Source: a virus
Length of the DNA stretch: 58,488 nt
Reading direction: 5' to 3' (one strand)
Virus record (IMG/VR): IMGVR_UViG_3300032605_001675
Location: 1-58,488 of that record
Shown here: piece after piece, positions 31,420 through 39,844 of the stretch
Layout: each line of letters begins with the position of its first letter
Numbering within the stretch: position 1 is the first letter of the stretch
Translations under genes and position numbers: made by a program
Notes under the pieces: generated by a model
Told to the model about the DNA's origin: nothing
The model's database searches: none
The model's input: the letters and a program-made list of their open reading frames with translations, nothing else

Positions 31420-32693
31420 TGGATTGTATCCTTCTTAAGAAGTTGAGCACTCTTGCTCTTGTTAACTGCCTTAGTGAAGATATTCATCCAGTCCTTGCCT
31501 ACTTTTTCCCAGGTAAGTTCCTTGGCCCATTCATAGGCTGCTTCTACTCTTTCAGGATACTTGCCGGCCTTGATCTCTAGTAGAGCATCTGCTGCCTTTT
31601 CTACATCCATAAGTGGTCTCATACGCTCATTGTCGTTTTCCTTGATAATCCACATACTGGGGTTATCTCCACTAGGAATCTTCCAACCTCTTTCGTTGTC
31701 TCCAAGAATTTCACCGAGTGAGGTGTTGTCTGGAGCAACTACTGGAGTCTTGGTGGCCATTGCCTCTGTAATACTCAATCCCCAACCTTCACCAAAAGTG
31801 GTAGTAAGATAGGCATCACTAGCATTGTAGATGTGGTTTACGGCTTCAATGGGGAATCCACTGTGAGCTGAGAACTGCTGAGGATTAGGTAGAGTCCAGT
31901 GCTTACCAGGTTCTAGATCAAAGTTTCTGGCCATCTGGATAATACTACCACCAAAGTCTGTTTCCTGCATATGCATGTAGAGGAATACATCATCATGGCC
32001 TCGGTCTAGAAGTTCACGAAGAATCATAAAGCTTCTACTAACATCCTTACGGCCTTGGTTACGGTTGAGGTTAGTGAAGATAAACTTATTGGCATTAGCT
32101 CCGAATAGAGTCTTGCGAATGTTTTCTACTTGAGCCTTATCTTCAAGTGGGTAGAAGTCCTTGGTGTTGGTTCCATGGTAGATTACTTCATGACGATCAG
32201 CAAGAGGTCCAATGTAGTTTCTACTCTCATTCTTGGCATACTCGGTGTAGGCCACTGGAAAGTCGAAACTTGCTGCTACCTGCTTGACCCACTCTTCTTT
32301 TGGAGCACAGTCAAATGGGTAGTAGTAAATGGTTGAGAATGGAACTGGCTTATTTCTCTGAATCTCTAGAATCTGTGGAACAATACTCTGAACAATAAAT
32401 GAATCCTGAACAATAAATACTACATCGTATTCACGTCCACCTAAAGCATCTAGAAATACCTGACGACCATGGTAGTCCTGGTAACTACCCTGCATTCTCA
32501 ATGCACTAATAGCAGGCCATACACGTCCGGGGAATCTCTCAGTATCATAAGGACCACCGTCATAGTTAATGCCGATAACATCAATCTCGAACTTACCGGT
32601 CTTATCAAGCTCTCTCATGATGTTACTCATAACAGTAGCAAAACCGGTGGAGCAACAGTAGTCACCCCATGCTAGTACACGGACTTTGGCCAT
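31407..32693 (-). CDS. GT4-type glycosyltransferase (GT-B fold)
   Basis: 428 residues from the ATG at 32693 (TAATG). N-terminal KVRVLAWGDYCCSTGFATVM is the first Rossmann domain; C-terminal IFTNLNRNQGRKDV and FGEGWGLSITEAMATKTPVVAP include the E-x7-E donor-binding motif of GT4. It is a retaining transferase using an NDP-sugar. Part of a three-glycosyltransferase, two-methyltransferase island. Confidence 0.9.
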   Translation of the reverse strand: MAKVRVLAWGDYCCSTGFATVMSNIMRELDKTGKFEIDVIGINYDGGPYDTERFPGRVWPAISALRMQGSYQDYHGRQVFLDALGGREYDVVFIVQDSFIVQSIVPQILEIQRNKPVPFSTIYYYPFDCAPKEEWVKQVAASFDFPVAYTEYAKNESRNYIGPLADRHEVIYHGTNTKDFYPLEDKAQVENIRKTLFGANANKFIFTNLNRNQGRKDVSRSFMILRELLDRGHDDVFLYMHMQETDFGGSIIQMARNFDLEPGKHWTLPNPQQFSAHSGFPIEAVNHIYNASDAYLTTTFGEGWGLSITEAMATKTPVVAPDNTSLGEILGDNERGWKIPSGDNPSMWIIKENDNERMRPLMDVEKAADALLEIKAGKYPERVEAAYEWAKELTWEKVGKDWMNIFTKAVNKSKSAQLLKKDTIQWKS

Positions 32694-33385
32694 TAGAACT
32701 TCTTCCAATCTTTAGGAGTTAGGGTATTATCATTATAAGGTATTTTATACTGTTCTATCAAATTACGATTTTGACTTCCCCACTTTTTAAGATAGTAGTC
32801 ACCACTCTTGATAGAATTAATGGGAAGATTCATCTTTTTAGTAGTTTGACTTCCAATGTGAACAAATGGAGTATGGCTTCGATACTCTTTATAACCCAGT
32901 AGAATAATACGATAGTGCATATCATTATCTTCCCACCAACATGGGTCAAAGTTTTCATCAAAGGTACCTACACGATCAAAGAAATCACTCTTGACCATAA
33001 AGCTAGAAAATAGTTCTGCTTCAGTAAAGTTATACTCTGTATCAGGGCCTGAGAAGCAGATCTCAAAGGGGTCAAAGAAAGTTTCTTTTACCTCTCTAAA
33101 TCCATAGAGGACATACTTGTCATCTAGTGTTGAGAATTCTTCTACTGCCTGATCAATACTCTGGGGAGCAAATAGAGTATCATCATTAGCGATAATGACG
33201 TAGTCACAACCATCACTAGTGGCCTGCTTAAAACCTGTATTCCAGGCAGCTGCTAGAGGTACTTGGTATCTCCACTGAGGTTGGATGTAGATCTTAATTT
33301 CATGCTTGCTCTTGGCACTATAGATTAGGTCCAATGCCTGATCAAAGTTATTGAGAACTGGAATTACTATTCCAACTTTACTCAT
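32693..33385 (-). CDS. GT2-type glycosyltransferase (GT-A fold)
   Basis: 230 residues. GIVIPVLNN at the N-terminus, AAAWNTGFKQA, the metal-binding YVIIANDDTLF and FDENFDPCWWEDNDMHYRI are standard GT2 landmarks. Overlaps the whiB stop by eight bases, so the glycosylation genes may be transcribed from the whiB promoter. Confidence 0.9.
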   Translation of the reverse strand: MSKVGIVIPVLNNFDQALDLIYSAKSKHEIKIYIQPQWRYQVPLAAAWNTGFKQATSDGCDYVIIANDDTLFAPQSIDQAVEEFSTLDDKYVLYGFREVKETFFDPFEICFSGPDTEYNFTEAELFSSFMVKSDFFDRVGTFDENFDPCWWEDNDMHYRIILLGYKEYRSHTPFVHIGSQTTKKMNLPINSIKSGDYYLKKWGSQNRNLIEQYKIPYNDNTLTPKDWKKF

Positions 33386-33875
33386 AATCCAATCCCTGCT
33401 CTTTCATCTTTTTCTTTAGATTAAATTCGGTAACACCTTTTCTCTGAGCCTCTCTACAGGCATCACAAGGAGATTCTTTCTTGGCAAGATGGGCTCCATA
33501 ACCACTTCGAGTTCCACAAGAGGCGGGTTTACGCCCACGGCCTTTGATTTTGTCCATACGTTTGGCTTCTGAACGAGCCTTTTCTTCACGAGTGCCCATC
33601 CAGTACATAGCCTCTGGCTTATTACAGACTATATTGAGCTTTCTACGGATACTAATTCTCTGCTCTTCACTAGTACCGGCCCAGAATCCATAGTGTTCAT
33701 GTCTAAGTGCATGATCTAAGCATTCAGCATTTACAGGGCAATCAAGACACATTTGCTTGAGCTCTTTAGAAACTACTTCTCCTCTAGTGGGAAAGAATAG
33801 TTGGGTGCTTACTCCCTTACAGGCAGCTTGGTCTCGCCATGTAAAGTCAATTATGGTTTTATCTACACTTGGCAT
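33378..33875 (-). CDS. whiB: WhiB-family Fe-S regulator with C-terminal zinc ribbon
   Basis: 165 residues from the ATG at 33875. The 4Fe-4S cysteines are C19, C43, C46 and C52, in ACKGV and CLDCPVNAEC, and GFWAGTS (63-69) is the WhiB turn. Beyond the normal end lies GRGRKP (112-117, AT-hook-like) and a C120-G-T...H129...C137-x2-C140 ribbon. WhiB proteins are confined to actinobacteria and their phages and bind the host sigma factor, so this may redirect host transcription. The -10 box ends 7 bases before the ATG, suggesting a leaderless mRNA. Confidence 0.92.
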   Translation of the reverse strand: MPSVDKTIIDFTWRDQAACKGVSTQLFFPTRGEVVSKELKQMCLDCPVNAECLDHALRHEHYGFWAGTSEEQRISIRRKLNIVCNKPEAMYWMGTREEKARSEAKRMDKIKGRGRKPASCGTRSGYGAHLAKKESPCDACREAQRKGVTEFNLKKKMKEQGLDYE

Positions 33876-33882
33876 ACTATTT

Positions 33883-33911
33883 ATTATAGTACCAGAAGTC
33901 AAGATAAACAA
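33883..33911 (-). promoter_or_regulatory. whiB promoter, probably leaderless
   Basis: On the minus strand TTGTTT (33906-33911), 17-base spacer, TATAAT (33883-33888, full consensus). Seven bases separate it from the ATG, so transcription should start at or next to the A of ATG. Confidence 0.72.
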
Positions 33912-33920
33912 GAGATTTCA

Positions 33921-33990
33921 GAAGGGCCCCCGGGAGGAGTCAAGGTTATAGAGAACCGACTGCAACTCCCAGGGAGATAGAGACCCCTTC
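33921..33990. other. G+C-rich multi-helix element
   Basis: A 70-base island much richer in G+C than its surroundings. Nested pairings: 33921-33926 with 33985-33990; 33932-33936 with 33966-33970; 33938-33941 with 33958-33961; 33944-33947 with 33954-33957 around a 6-base loop. It lies just upstream of the whiB promoter and after the gene at 34032. It could be a terminator, a small RNA or a protein-binding site; no coding frame fits. Confidence 0.5.
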
Positions 33991-34031
33991 GAGAAAGAGA
34001 GCGAATCATCCTTCACTTCTATTATTTAACT

Positions 34032-34250
34032 CTACTTGGACTTTACATTGTCCCTTCCGTACTTTTCAGCTTTCTGAAGAAGTGTAATTACATATTCTAC
34101 AAACTCTTCAGCTGACCGAATACTACTCGGGTCACTACTAGAGTCCATTGAAACTAGTTTACCGATAAGTGTAGAGTGCATCTGGCCTGATAGAATATAG
34201 TCCATCAGTTCTTGCTGCATCTTGTCATACTTCTTATCTACTACGGACAT
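34032..34250 (-). CDS. 72-residue hypothetical protein
   Basis: Good AGGAGA ribosome site. Helical and polar, with a Ser-rich linker (SMDSSSDPSS) between two helices. Not recognised. Last gene of the helicase-rpf transcription unit before the structured element. Confidence 0.55.
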   Translation of the reverse strand: MSVVDKKYDKMQQELMDYILSGQMHSTLIGKLVSMDSSSDPSSIRSAEEFVEYVITLLQKAEKYGRDNVKSK

Positions 34251-34251
34251 C

Positions 34252-34455
34252 TTACTTTCTCCTTGTGTTAAACATAGAAATTAATCCTGATACTGGTAGG
34301 CCTAGACTACATACTAGAGCCCATCCAATACAGGTACTATTGTGATAATAGAAGCCCTCAATTAGTAGAGGGACAAAAGCAATTACTCCGACTGCTGCAA
34401 CCACTAATAGGGTTACCAGAAAGCCTAGAGAAATTCTTTCTAATAGTTTCTTCAT
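34252..34455 (-). CDS. 67-residue two-span membrane protein
   Basis: Start at the ATG at 34455, giving a basic MKKLLERI lead. Two hydrophobic spans (about 8-32 and 40-60) separated by an EGFYYHNST loop, with a basic NTRRK end. Directly downstream of the Rpf-like gene; a holin-like partner for cell-wall lysis is a reasonable guess but unproven. Confidence 0.55.
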   Translation of the reverse strand: MKKLLERISLGFLVTLLVVAAVGVIAFVPLLIEGFYYHNSTCIGWALVCSLGLPVSGLISMFNTRRK

Positions 34456-34462
34456 ACTTATC

Positions 34463-34864
34463 TTACCATCCTCGTCCGCAACCATATTGATCGGGGACAT
34501 AGTTACTGCCTTCGATCTTTTGAGCTACATATACCTGTTGCATAGGTGTAGCCTCTCCTGCATTGGGTGCAAATTTAAGTCCTCCAAACTTGACCCAATT
34601 TATATTTCTAATACCTAGGCCACCACTATACACGGGACCCTGTGCCGTCCAATCTCCACCCATCTCACATATGTTGACTTTGGCCCACATATTCATAACG
34701 CTTAATGGAATAAACCAGAACGGTTTTACTGCTACTTTCTTTACTACTTTAAGAACTACTTTTGGTAACTCTTTGCTCGTTGTTACTACTTTTGGGGTAT
34801 TAGCTCCTGCATGACTTGCAATCATACTAATTGCCAATACTAGAATCGTAATTAAACGTCTCAA
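34463..34864 (-). CDS. Rpf-like muralytic protein (secreted)
   Basis: 133 residues. A signal peptide (MRRLITILVLAISMIASHAG, cleavage about 21) and a linker with Val/Lys repeats precede an Rpf domain (about 58-133): MWAKVNICEMGGDW with catalytic-position E67, YSGGLGI, WVKFGGLKFAP, EATPMQQVYVAQKI and a final C129. This matches the resuscitation-promoting-factor transglycosylase-like fold, including the Cys pair (C66-C129). It should cleave actinobacterial peptidoglycan. As a phage gene it may serve lysis or wake dormant cells. Confidence 0.85.
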   Translation of the reverse strand: MRRLITILVLAISMIASHAGANTPKVVTTSKELPKVVLKVVKKVAVKPFWFIPLSVMNMWAKVNICEMGGDWTAQGPVYSGGLGIRNINWVKFGGLKFAPNAGEATPMQQVYVAQKIEGSNYVPDQYGCGRGW

Positions 34865-34936
34865 GATTTTCCTATCTCTCTAACAATATTATCAGTTAGT
34901 GTTCATAGGTCTCCTCTCTGTTTTTCTATATCGATT

Positions 34937-34965
34937 ATTTTATAGACACAAACTCTCTAAATCAA
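34937..34965 (-). promoter_or_regulatory. Sigma-70-type promoter for rpf-like gene
   Basis: On the minus strand TTGATT (34960-34965), 17-base spacer, TAAAAT (34937-34942). The -35 box contains the TGA stop of the helicase gene. Leader to the Rpf ATG is about 65 bases. Confidence 0.68.
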
Positions 34966-36824
34966 GACCCAAACAGCAAACTTCTTGGGCTTAGATCAAT
35001 AGTGTCTTCCATGTCTACATTCTCGTCTACTTGACCACGAATTGCTTCTGCTTCTGCTCTTCTTCTAAGGATTTTAGCATCAATTCTTTCTTCGATGGTA
35101 TCCACAGCCACTGGACGATAGATCCATGTCTTTTCAACTCCCTTGCTCTTGGAGTCTGCACGGTTGATTCGATCTTTACGTTGCTTGTACTCAGCATACG
35201 TTCTCGGAATTTCGATATTCCATAGGTAGGGAGCATATAGGTTAAGTCCTTCCTGTCCAACATCACTGGTTAGTAATACTGCTGGTCCTTTGGTTCCATT
35301 AAAGGTTTTAATATTATGAGTAGTTTCTTCGGCCTTCATACCCACTCCCCAAATTGGTAGAATAGGTACACCCTTGAACTTGGCCTTTAATGCTTCAAGG
35401 TAGGGGAATAGAGTTCCATGAGTCCAGAAGGTAAATAGTACCACTTTATCATTACTCTCAAAGGCAGTTTCCAAACTACTCTCAATTAGTTGATACTTAT
35501 TACTATTAGCAATATCAATTAAATCTCTACACTCTTCTACAATTTCTTGAGCAAACTTACTACCACTACTTAGTAGACCTGTAGAGGTATTACAGATCAT
35601 TCTAAGAGTATCAATATAGGCCCAACTACTAACAGGATTATCAGGGTTGAACTTTTCCTTTGCTAATTGCTCGGCAAAGTTATAGATCTCTCTATCTTGT
35701 TCTGAGAGTTCATAGACAATTCTCTTGGGCATACTCTCTGGAAACTGAGCAGCAATAGTGGGGTCACTCTTCATTGCAATATGAGTCCAGTTTTCATGCT
35801 TCTTGCCCAGGAGTGGAAGTTTGGCTCGGTCCCATTCCTTTACATAGATCTCTTTAACATAACCCTTTTCGAAAGTATCAAATTCTTTGCCATAAAGCAT
35901 CTTGAACTGGTCTCGGGTCATATCACTTACACCGGGTATACCAGGACGAATAGTAGCAAAGATGTTTCTAATATTAAGTGGGCTAGTGGTATAAGGAGTT
36001 GCTGTAAGAGCAAGACACTTGACATTCTCTTTGGGATCATTGAGAAGTATGTTAAAACCCTCACTTAATAGACTAGTACCAGTATTGATTTTCTGAGCCT
36101 CATCAATAATAACCAGTAGTCTTTTTCCCTTAACCAAACTCAATACTTGCTCTAAGTCAGTTCTAGAATAGTCATGGGTCTTTCTCTTCTCACCTTTTTT
36201 CTTGGTAAAGCTAGGACCACGAACTTTCTCATAGTTAAGTACCAAGACCTGTGAGTCATCTTCCTCATAGAACTTATGACGCTTGGCTCTACTATCAATA
36301 TCCACTCGAGCAATATCCAAGGTAGTCATTCTTTTGAATTCCTGTTCCCAGTCATACTGCTTAATCTTCTTACTGAAAACTAGAACCTTATCAATCTCAC
36401 CAGCATCAAATAGTTTTTGAGCTGTTAAGCAACTTAGTAGTGTTTTACCGGCTCCAGTATCCCACTGAACAAGAATTCTAGAAAAGTTTGGTTTTTTCAG
36501 TTGATTCCATACCAAATTCAAACCTATATTTTGAAATGGAAATAATTTGTTATTTAATAAGAACGGTGAATTAACCTCATAAGGTTCCTTTACTACATCA
36601 CTTAATTCATTATATAACAGCTTAGATTGCTCATCTTGAAAACTTAATTCCAATCCATTGGATTCTAGAAAGTTCTCGAAATCAACTAGTTTGTCTCTAT
36701 TACGTAAGGTATCATATGGATCTAAGAGTCTAGGGTCTCTGGTTCCACTAGCAACAGTTGAAAATCTAAGAACTCCATTGAGAGCTTCACTGCTCTGAAC
36801 AAATACTTTATTATCTAACTCCAT
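34962..36824 (-). CDS. SF2 helicase (SNF2-like)
   Basis: 620 residues. Motif I is QWDTGAGKT, motif II IIDEAQKI (a DEAQ-type box), motif III ALTATP, motif V/VI LLTSDVGQEGLNL and YKQRKDRINRADSKSKG. The order and the glutamine-arginine motif VI fit Swi2/Snf2-type ATPases. It probably translocates on dsDNA or remodels protein-DNA complexes during phage replication or transcription. The -10 box ends 7 bases before the ATG, suggesting a leaderless mRNA. Confidence 0.9.
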   Translation of the reverse strand: MELDNKVFVQSSEALNGVLRFSTVASGTRDPRLLDPYDTLRNRDKLVDFENFLESNGLELSFQDEQSKLLYNELSDVVKEPYEVNSPFLLNNKLFPFQNIGLNLVWNQLKKPNFSRILVQWDTGAGKTLLSCLTAQKLFDAGEIDKVLVFSKKIKQYDWEQEFKRMTTLDIARVDIDSRAKRHKFYEEDDSQVLVLNYEKVRGPSFTKKKGEKRKTHDYSRTDLEQVLSLVKGKRLLVIIDEAQKINTGTSLLSEGFNILLNDPKENVKCLALTATPYTTSPLNIRNIFATIRPGIPGVSDMTRDQFKMLYGKEFDTFEKGYVKEIYVKEWDRAKLPLLGKKHENWTHIAMKSDPTIAAQFPESMPKRIVYELSEQDREIYNFAEQLAKEKFNPDNPVSSWAYIDTLRMICNTSTGLLSSGSKFAQEIVEECRDLIDIANSNKYQLIESSLETAFESNDKVVLFTFWTHGTLFPYLEALKAKFKGVPILPIWGVGMKAEETTHNIKTFNGTKGPAVLLTSDVGQEGLNLYAPYLWNIEIPRTYAEYKQRKDRINRADSKSKGVEKTWIYRPVAVDTIEERIDAKILRRRAEAEAIRGQVDENVDMEDTIDLSPRSLLFGS

Positions 36825-36831
36825 AGTTACT

Positions 36832-36860
36832 AATTTAGTAGACTTTGACTAGAAAATCAA
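36832..36860 (-). promoter_or_regulatory. Helicase promoter, probably leaderless
   Basis: On the minus strand TTGATT (36855-36860), 17-base spacer, TAAATT (36832-36837). It lies six bases after the stop of the fibre-like gene and seven bases before the helicase ATG. It separates the structural block from the rest. Confidence 0.7.
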
Positions 36861-36865
36861 GTGAT

Positions 36866-39844
36866 TTAGTCTAGGGAGTAGGGGTTACTGATATTCATTA
36901 GAGTATTGATATCGTAACGAGCTGGGTGTAGTTCACTTCTTAGTTGGAATAGTGGTCTTTGGTCTGGAGTTCTTCTCCAACTCAACTCATTGGTCTTGGG
37001 GTCTCCAAGATAGTTAATGGGAGTAGTGGAGTAATATGGGCTCTGAGTATAGTTGGGTACTATTTGTAGAGCACTAACCTCACTACTGTCTTGTAGCATT
37101 GTAGCTCTTACTTGAATTTGGTTAGTTAGTGTTCTAGTGTTAATAAGTGCAAATGGGTCATTAATACCGGTAGTGATATAGTTCCAGTTGGTTCCAGAAC
37201 CATCAGTGCAGTATTCCCAAGTTACTGGGTTGTAGAAAGTGCCTAGAAGAGCAATCTCATAATTCTCACCCTGCCCATTAATCTGGGTTAGTCGAGCAGT
37301 AAAGTTATTGTATCCTGCATATCCACTGGTTAGAGTAAAAGGAACTTCAATATCTACCCAGGTTCTAACAGGAATATTAGAGAACTGCTTGTGTGCTAGT
37401 TCAGTGCTATTAGAGTAGAGTCCACATCTATAGGTTCCGTTATTGGTATTGGGTAGGAATACTCGAGCAACAGCTGAGATTCTTAGACCACTGGTTACTA
37501 GTGGGGCAACCCATGCACCCTGCTGACTACCCAAGAAGAATCCTGCATCGGAGAGAGTGGCAGTACCACTAACTGCTATAGAGAAGTTAACAGTAGTGGT
37601 ATTAAGAGGCTGCACTGTAACAAATGAAAGGTTATTATTACCACTAGTAAGAACACTAGTCTGACTAAGAGTTGTTGTTCCACTAACTCCCGTGTAAGAG
37701 TTGTAGATAGTAACTGAACCTGTACCACTGGCTGCAATCAAGAAAGTATAGCTATTGGCCTGAACTCGTCCTAGTTGGTCAGTAGTACCATAACTACTTA
37801 GACCATATGAAGTATCACCGTAGTCATAAGTCCAAGGGGTGTTGGTAACTGTTGGAATACTTACTGAAGTAACTCCACTAATACTTGCATTGGTAACTTT
37901 GGTACCCACTAATGGTCCAGTCCAACCAGTCCCACTGACTACAAATGCTTCTGCTGTAGTGAGTAGGTTAGCTCCACCACCTGCTGCTGACTGTACCCAG
38001 TCTTGAATAATTGGAGTACTAGTTCCGGCTCCACTTGGAGTTAGTTGCCAGATACCATAGCCAGAACCATAGGTAGGTAATCCACTGATAGTAACAATAC
38101 CACTAGTAGTAACTCCTAAAGCAGCAAGACTGGAACCTTGTAGAGTGGTCTGCTCATTGGTCAGGAAGGGTTGCCAGTCAGAACTTAATGCTGCAAACTT
38201 AAAACTATTAAATTGAGTATAGGTTTGTAGGTTCTTGGTGTAGATGGTATTTCCTGCATTACCATAGTAACCACTACCACTTACCGTAGAGTAGTTATTG
38301 CCACTAACATTTACTGTTACAATTGATGGAGTTCTAAAGTTGGCAGTTGTACCACTAGCACTAATAATTGTAGTACCACTACTAGGGTTAGTAATGCAAT
38401 AGGCAGTAAAGTCAGCATAGTCCATCTGGACTGACTGGTTTAACTTAAATAGTTGAAGATTCTTAATACCCGTAAAGTAGGCTTGGTGCCAGGTTTGATT
38501 AATAGTAAGTTGCTTGTAAGTGTGGGTAGAGGAGTAAGGAAATCTACGAGTGATAAAAGCAACATCACTAACAGGATTATAAGTACTTCCAACTCCACCA
38601 TTGTCCTGCAAAGTCTTGTAACTAACTGTAGGGTCAGTGATAGTTGCTGCATTGGTTGTATTAGTAGCTCCTAGTGAGTTACCATAGGCACCACCATTGA
38701 GACTATTAGTTGCTGCACCCAAAAGATTGTTAGAAGCAATTTGATTATTATAGGGCACATTAGGAGCATTATAAGCAGTAATGGCATAGGCCTGTGAAGC
38801 AATATCGGGGATTGCTTGTTCAATATTGGTATAGAAGTTGTCTACCCAGTCGGGGAACACATTGATAGTTCTAGGGATAGAATCGAACTGAAGATTGTAA
38901 GGTTCCGGGACCAATTGGGTAAATTCAAACTTTAGATAACGAGCTTGAGTGGTGGGTAGTTCATACATACCCTTTTTGAGTCTAAAGTCTCGATCTACTG
39001 GGGTCCATACTTGTGCATCATAAGAGAAGTAGAGATTGAAAACAGTTCCAGTGTAGAGTGGGTCAATGTAGAGTCTATTAAATACCTGTAGTGAGCCCAA
39101 GTCAATTACAAAATAGACAATAGAGTCACCAGTGGGTTGAGGGGTACACTTCCAGAAAGTAGCACTACTATTATCATTAATATTAGTAAGTGGATATTTG
39201 GCAGGGTTAAAGTTCTCTACAAAACCCAGATTGTTCTGAGTGGTAATTCCTGATACTAGAGTATTATTAACAGTTAGATCATTGAGACCCAATACTGATA
39301 GACTTACTAGGAAGTCTTTGACAGAAAAGTTATACTGCGTATTGGTAATAGTCTTGTTAATTACTAGAGTTAGACTGGTATTGACATCAAACTGATAGGT
39401 TTGATTTAGTTGCATGTTTATGTGCTGATAATTGGTGGTATCGTAGCTATTGATGATTCCACCAGTCAATTGGTTTACTCCACTAACTGTAGTCTGGTAA
39501 AGCACCCAAGAACAAGGTACTGATAGCATACTAAAAGAGACTTGATTAATGTAAGTGGTTCTATTAAACTTAAAGTCCAATTGATAGGAGGTATTAACTA
39601 TATCATCAACAATACCTGAAGTCCATACAGTGCCTTCATTTACAAAAGGTACACTAAGAGAGCTAATATCACTAATCTGTCCAGTAACTGGGTCCTGGTA
39701 GCTATTGGTATTTGCTCCTACAGTGTTGACTACACCTGTTACTGCATAAACTCCATTTACTACAAGTCCATCTGTAGTCATAGGAGCAGCATAAGGTCCT
39801 ACATAGTCTTGTAAGGGATTGGGATTAGTAGGAATAAGTGGCAT
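36866..39844 (-). CDS. Large tail fibre / receptor-binding candidate
   Basis: 992 residues, Thr/Ser/Asn/Gly-rich and beta-structured throughout. Residues about 230-310 (FNRLYIDPLYTG, FNLYFSYDAQVWTPVDR, ARYLKFEFTQL) resemble a discoidin/F5-8-type carbohydrate-binding jelly-roll. Later parts carry repeated VSGT/SGTT motifs. As the last gene of the baseplate block, with one ATG coupled to the previous gene, it is a likely adsorption protein contacting host surface glycan. No catalytic motif seen. Confidence 0.65.
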   Translation of the reverse strand: MPLIPTNPNPLQDYVGPYAAPMTTDGLVVNGVYAVTGVVNTVGANTNSYQDPVTGQISDISSLSVPFVNEGTVWTSGIVDDIVNTSYQLDFKFNRTTYINQVSFSMLSVPCSWVLYQTTVSGVNQLTGGIINSYDTTNYQHINMQLNQTYQFDVNTSLTLVINKTITNTQYNFSVKDFLVSLSVLGLNDLTVNNTLVSGITTQNNLGFVENFNPAKYPLTNINDNSSATFWKCTPQPTGDSIVYFVIDLGSLQVFNRLYIDPLYTGTVFNLYFSYDAQVWTPVDRDFRLKKGMYELPTTQARYLKFEFTQLVPEPYNLQFDSIPRTINVFPDWVDNFYTNIEQAIPDIASQAYAITAYNAPNVPYNNQIASNNLLGAATNSLNGGAYGNSLGATNTTNAATITDPTVSYKTLQDNGGVGSTYNPVSDVAFITRRFPYSSTHTYKQLTINQTWHQAYFTGIKNLQLFKLNQSVQMDYADFTAYCITNPSSGTTIISASGTTANFRTPSIVTVNVSGNNYSTVSGSGYYGNAGNTIYTKNLQTYTQFNSFKFAALSSDWQPFLTNEQTTLQGSSLAALGVTTSGIVTISGLPTYGSGYGIWQLTPSGAGTSTPIIQDWVQSAAGGGANLLTTAEAFVVSGTGWTGPLVGTKVTNASISGVTSVSIPTVTNTPWTYDYGDTSYGLSSYGTTDQLGRVQANSYTFLIAASGTGSVTIYNSYTGVSGTTTLSQTSVLTSGNNNLSFVTVQPLNTTTVNFSIAVSGTATLSDAGFFLGSQQGAWVAPLVTSGLRISAVARVFLPNTNNGTYRCGLYSNSTELAHKQFSNIPVRTWVDIEVPFTLTSGYAGYNNFTARLTQINGQGENYEIALLGTFYNPVTWEYCTDGSGTNWNYITTGINDPFALINTRTLTNQIQVRATMLQDSSEVSALQIVPNYTQSPYYSTTPINYLGDPKTNELSWRRTPDQRPLFQLRSELHPARYDINTLMNISNPYSLD

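Noticed and set aside
29262-33385. DNA glycosylation system
   Set aside because: No hydroxymethyl-cytosine or -uracil synthesis gene is visible; GT17 and GT4 types more often act on glycans.
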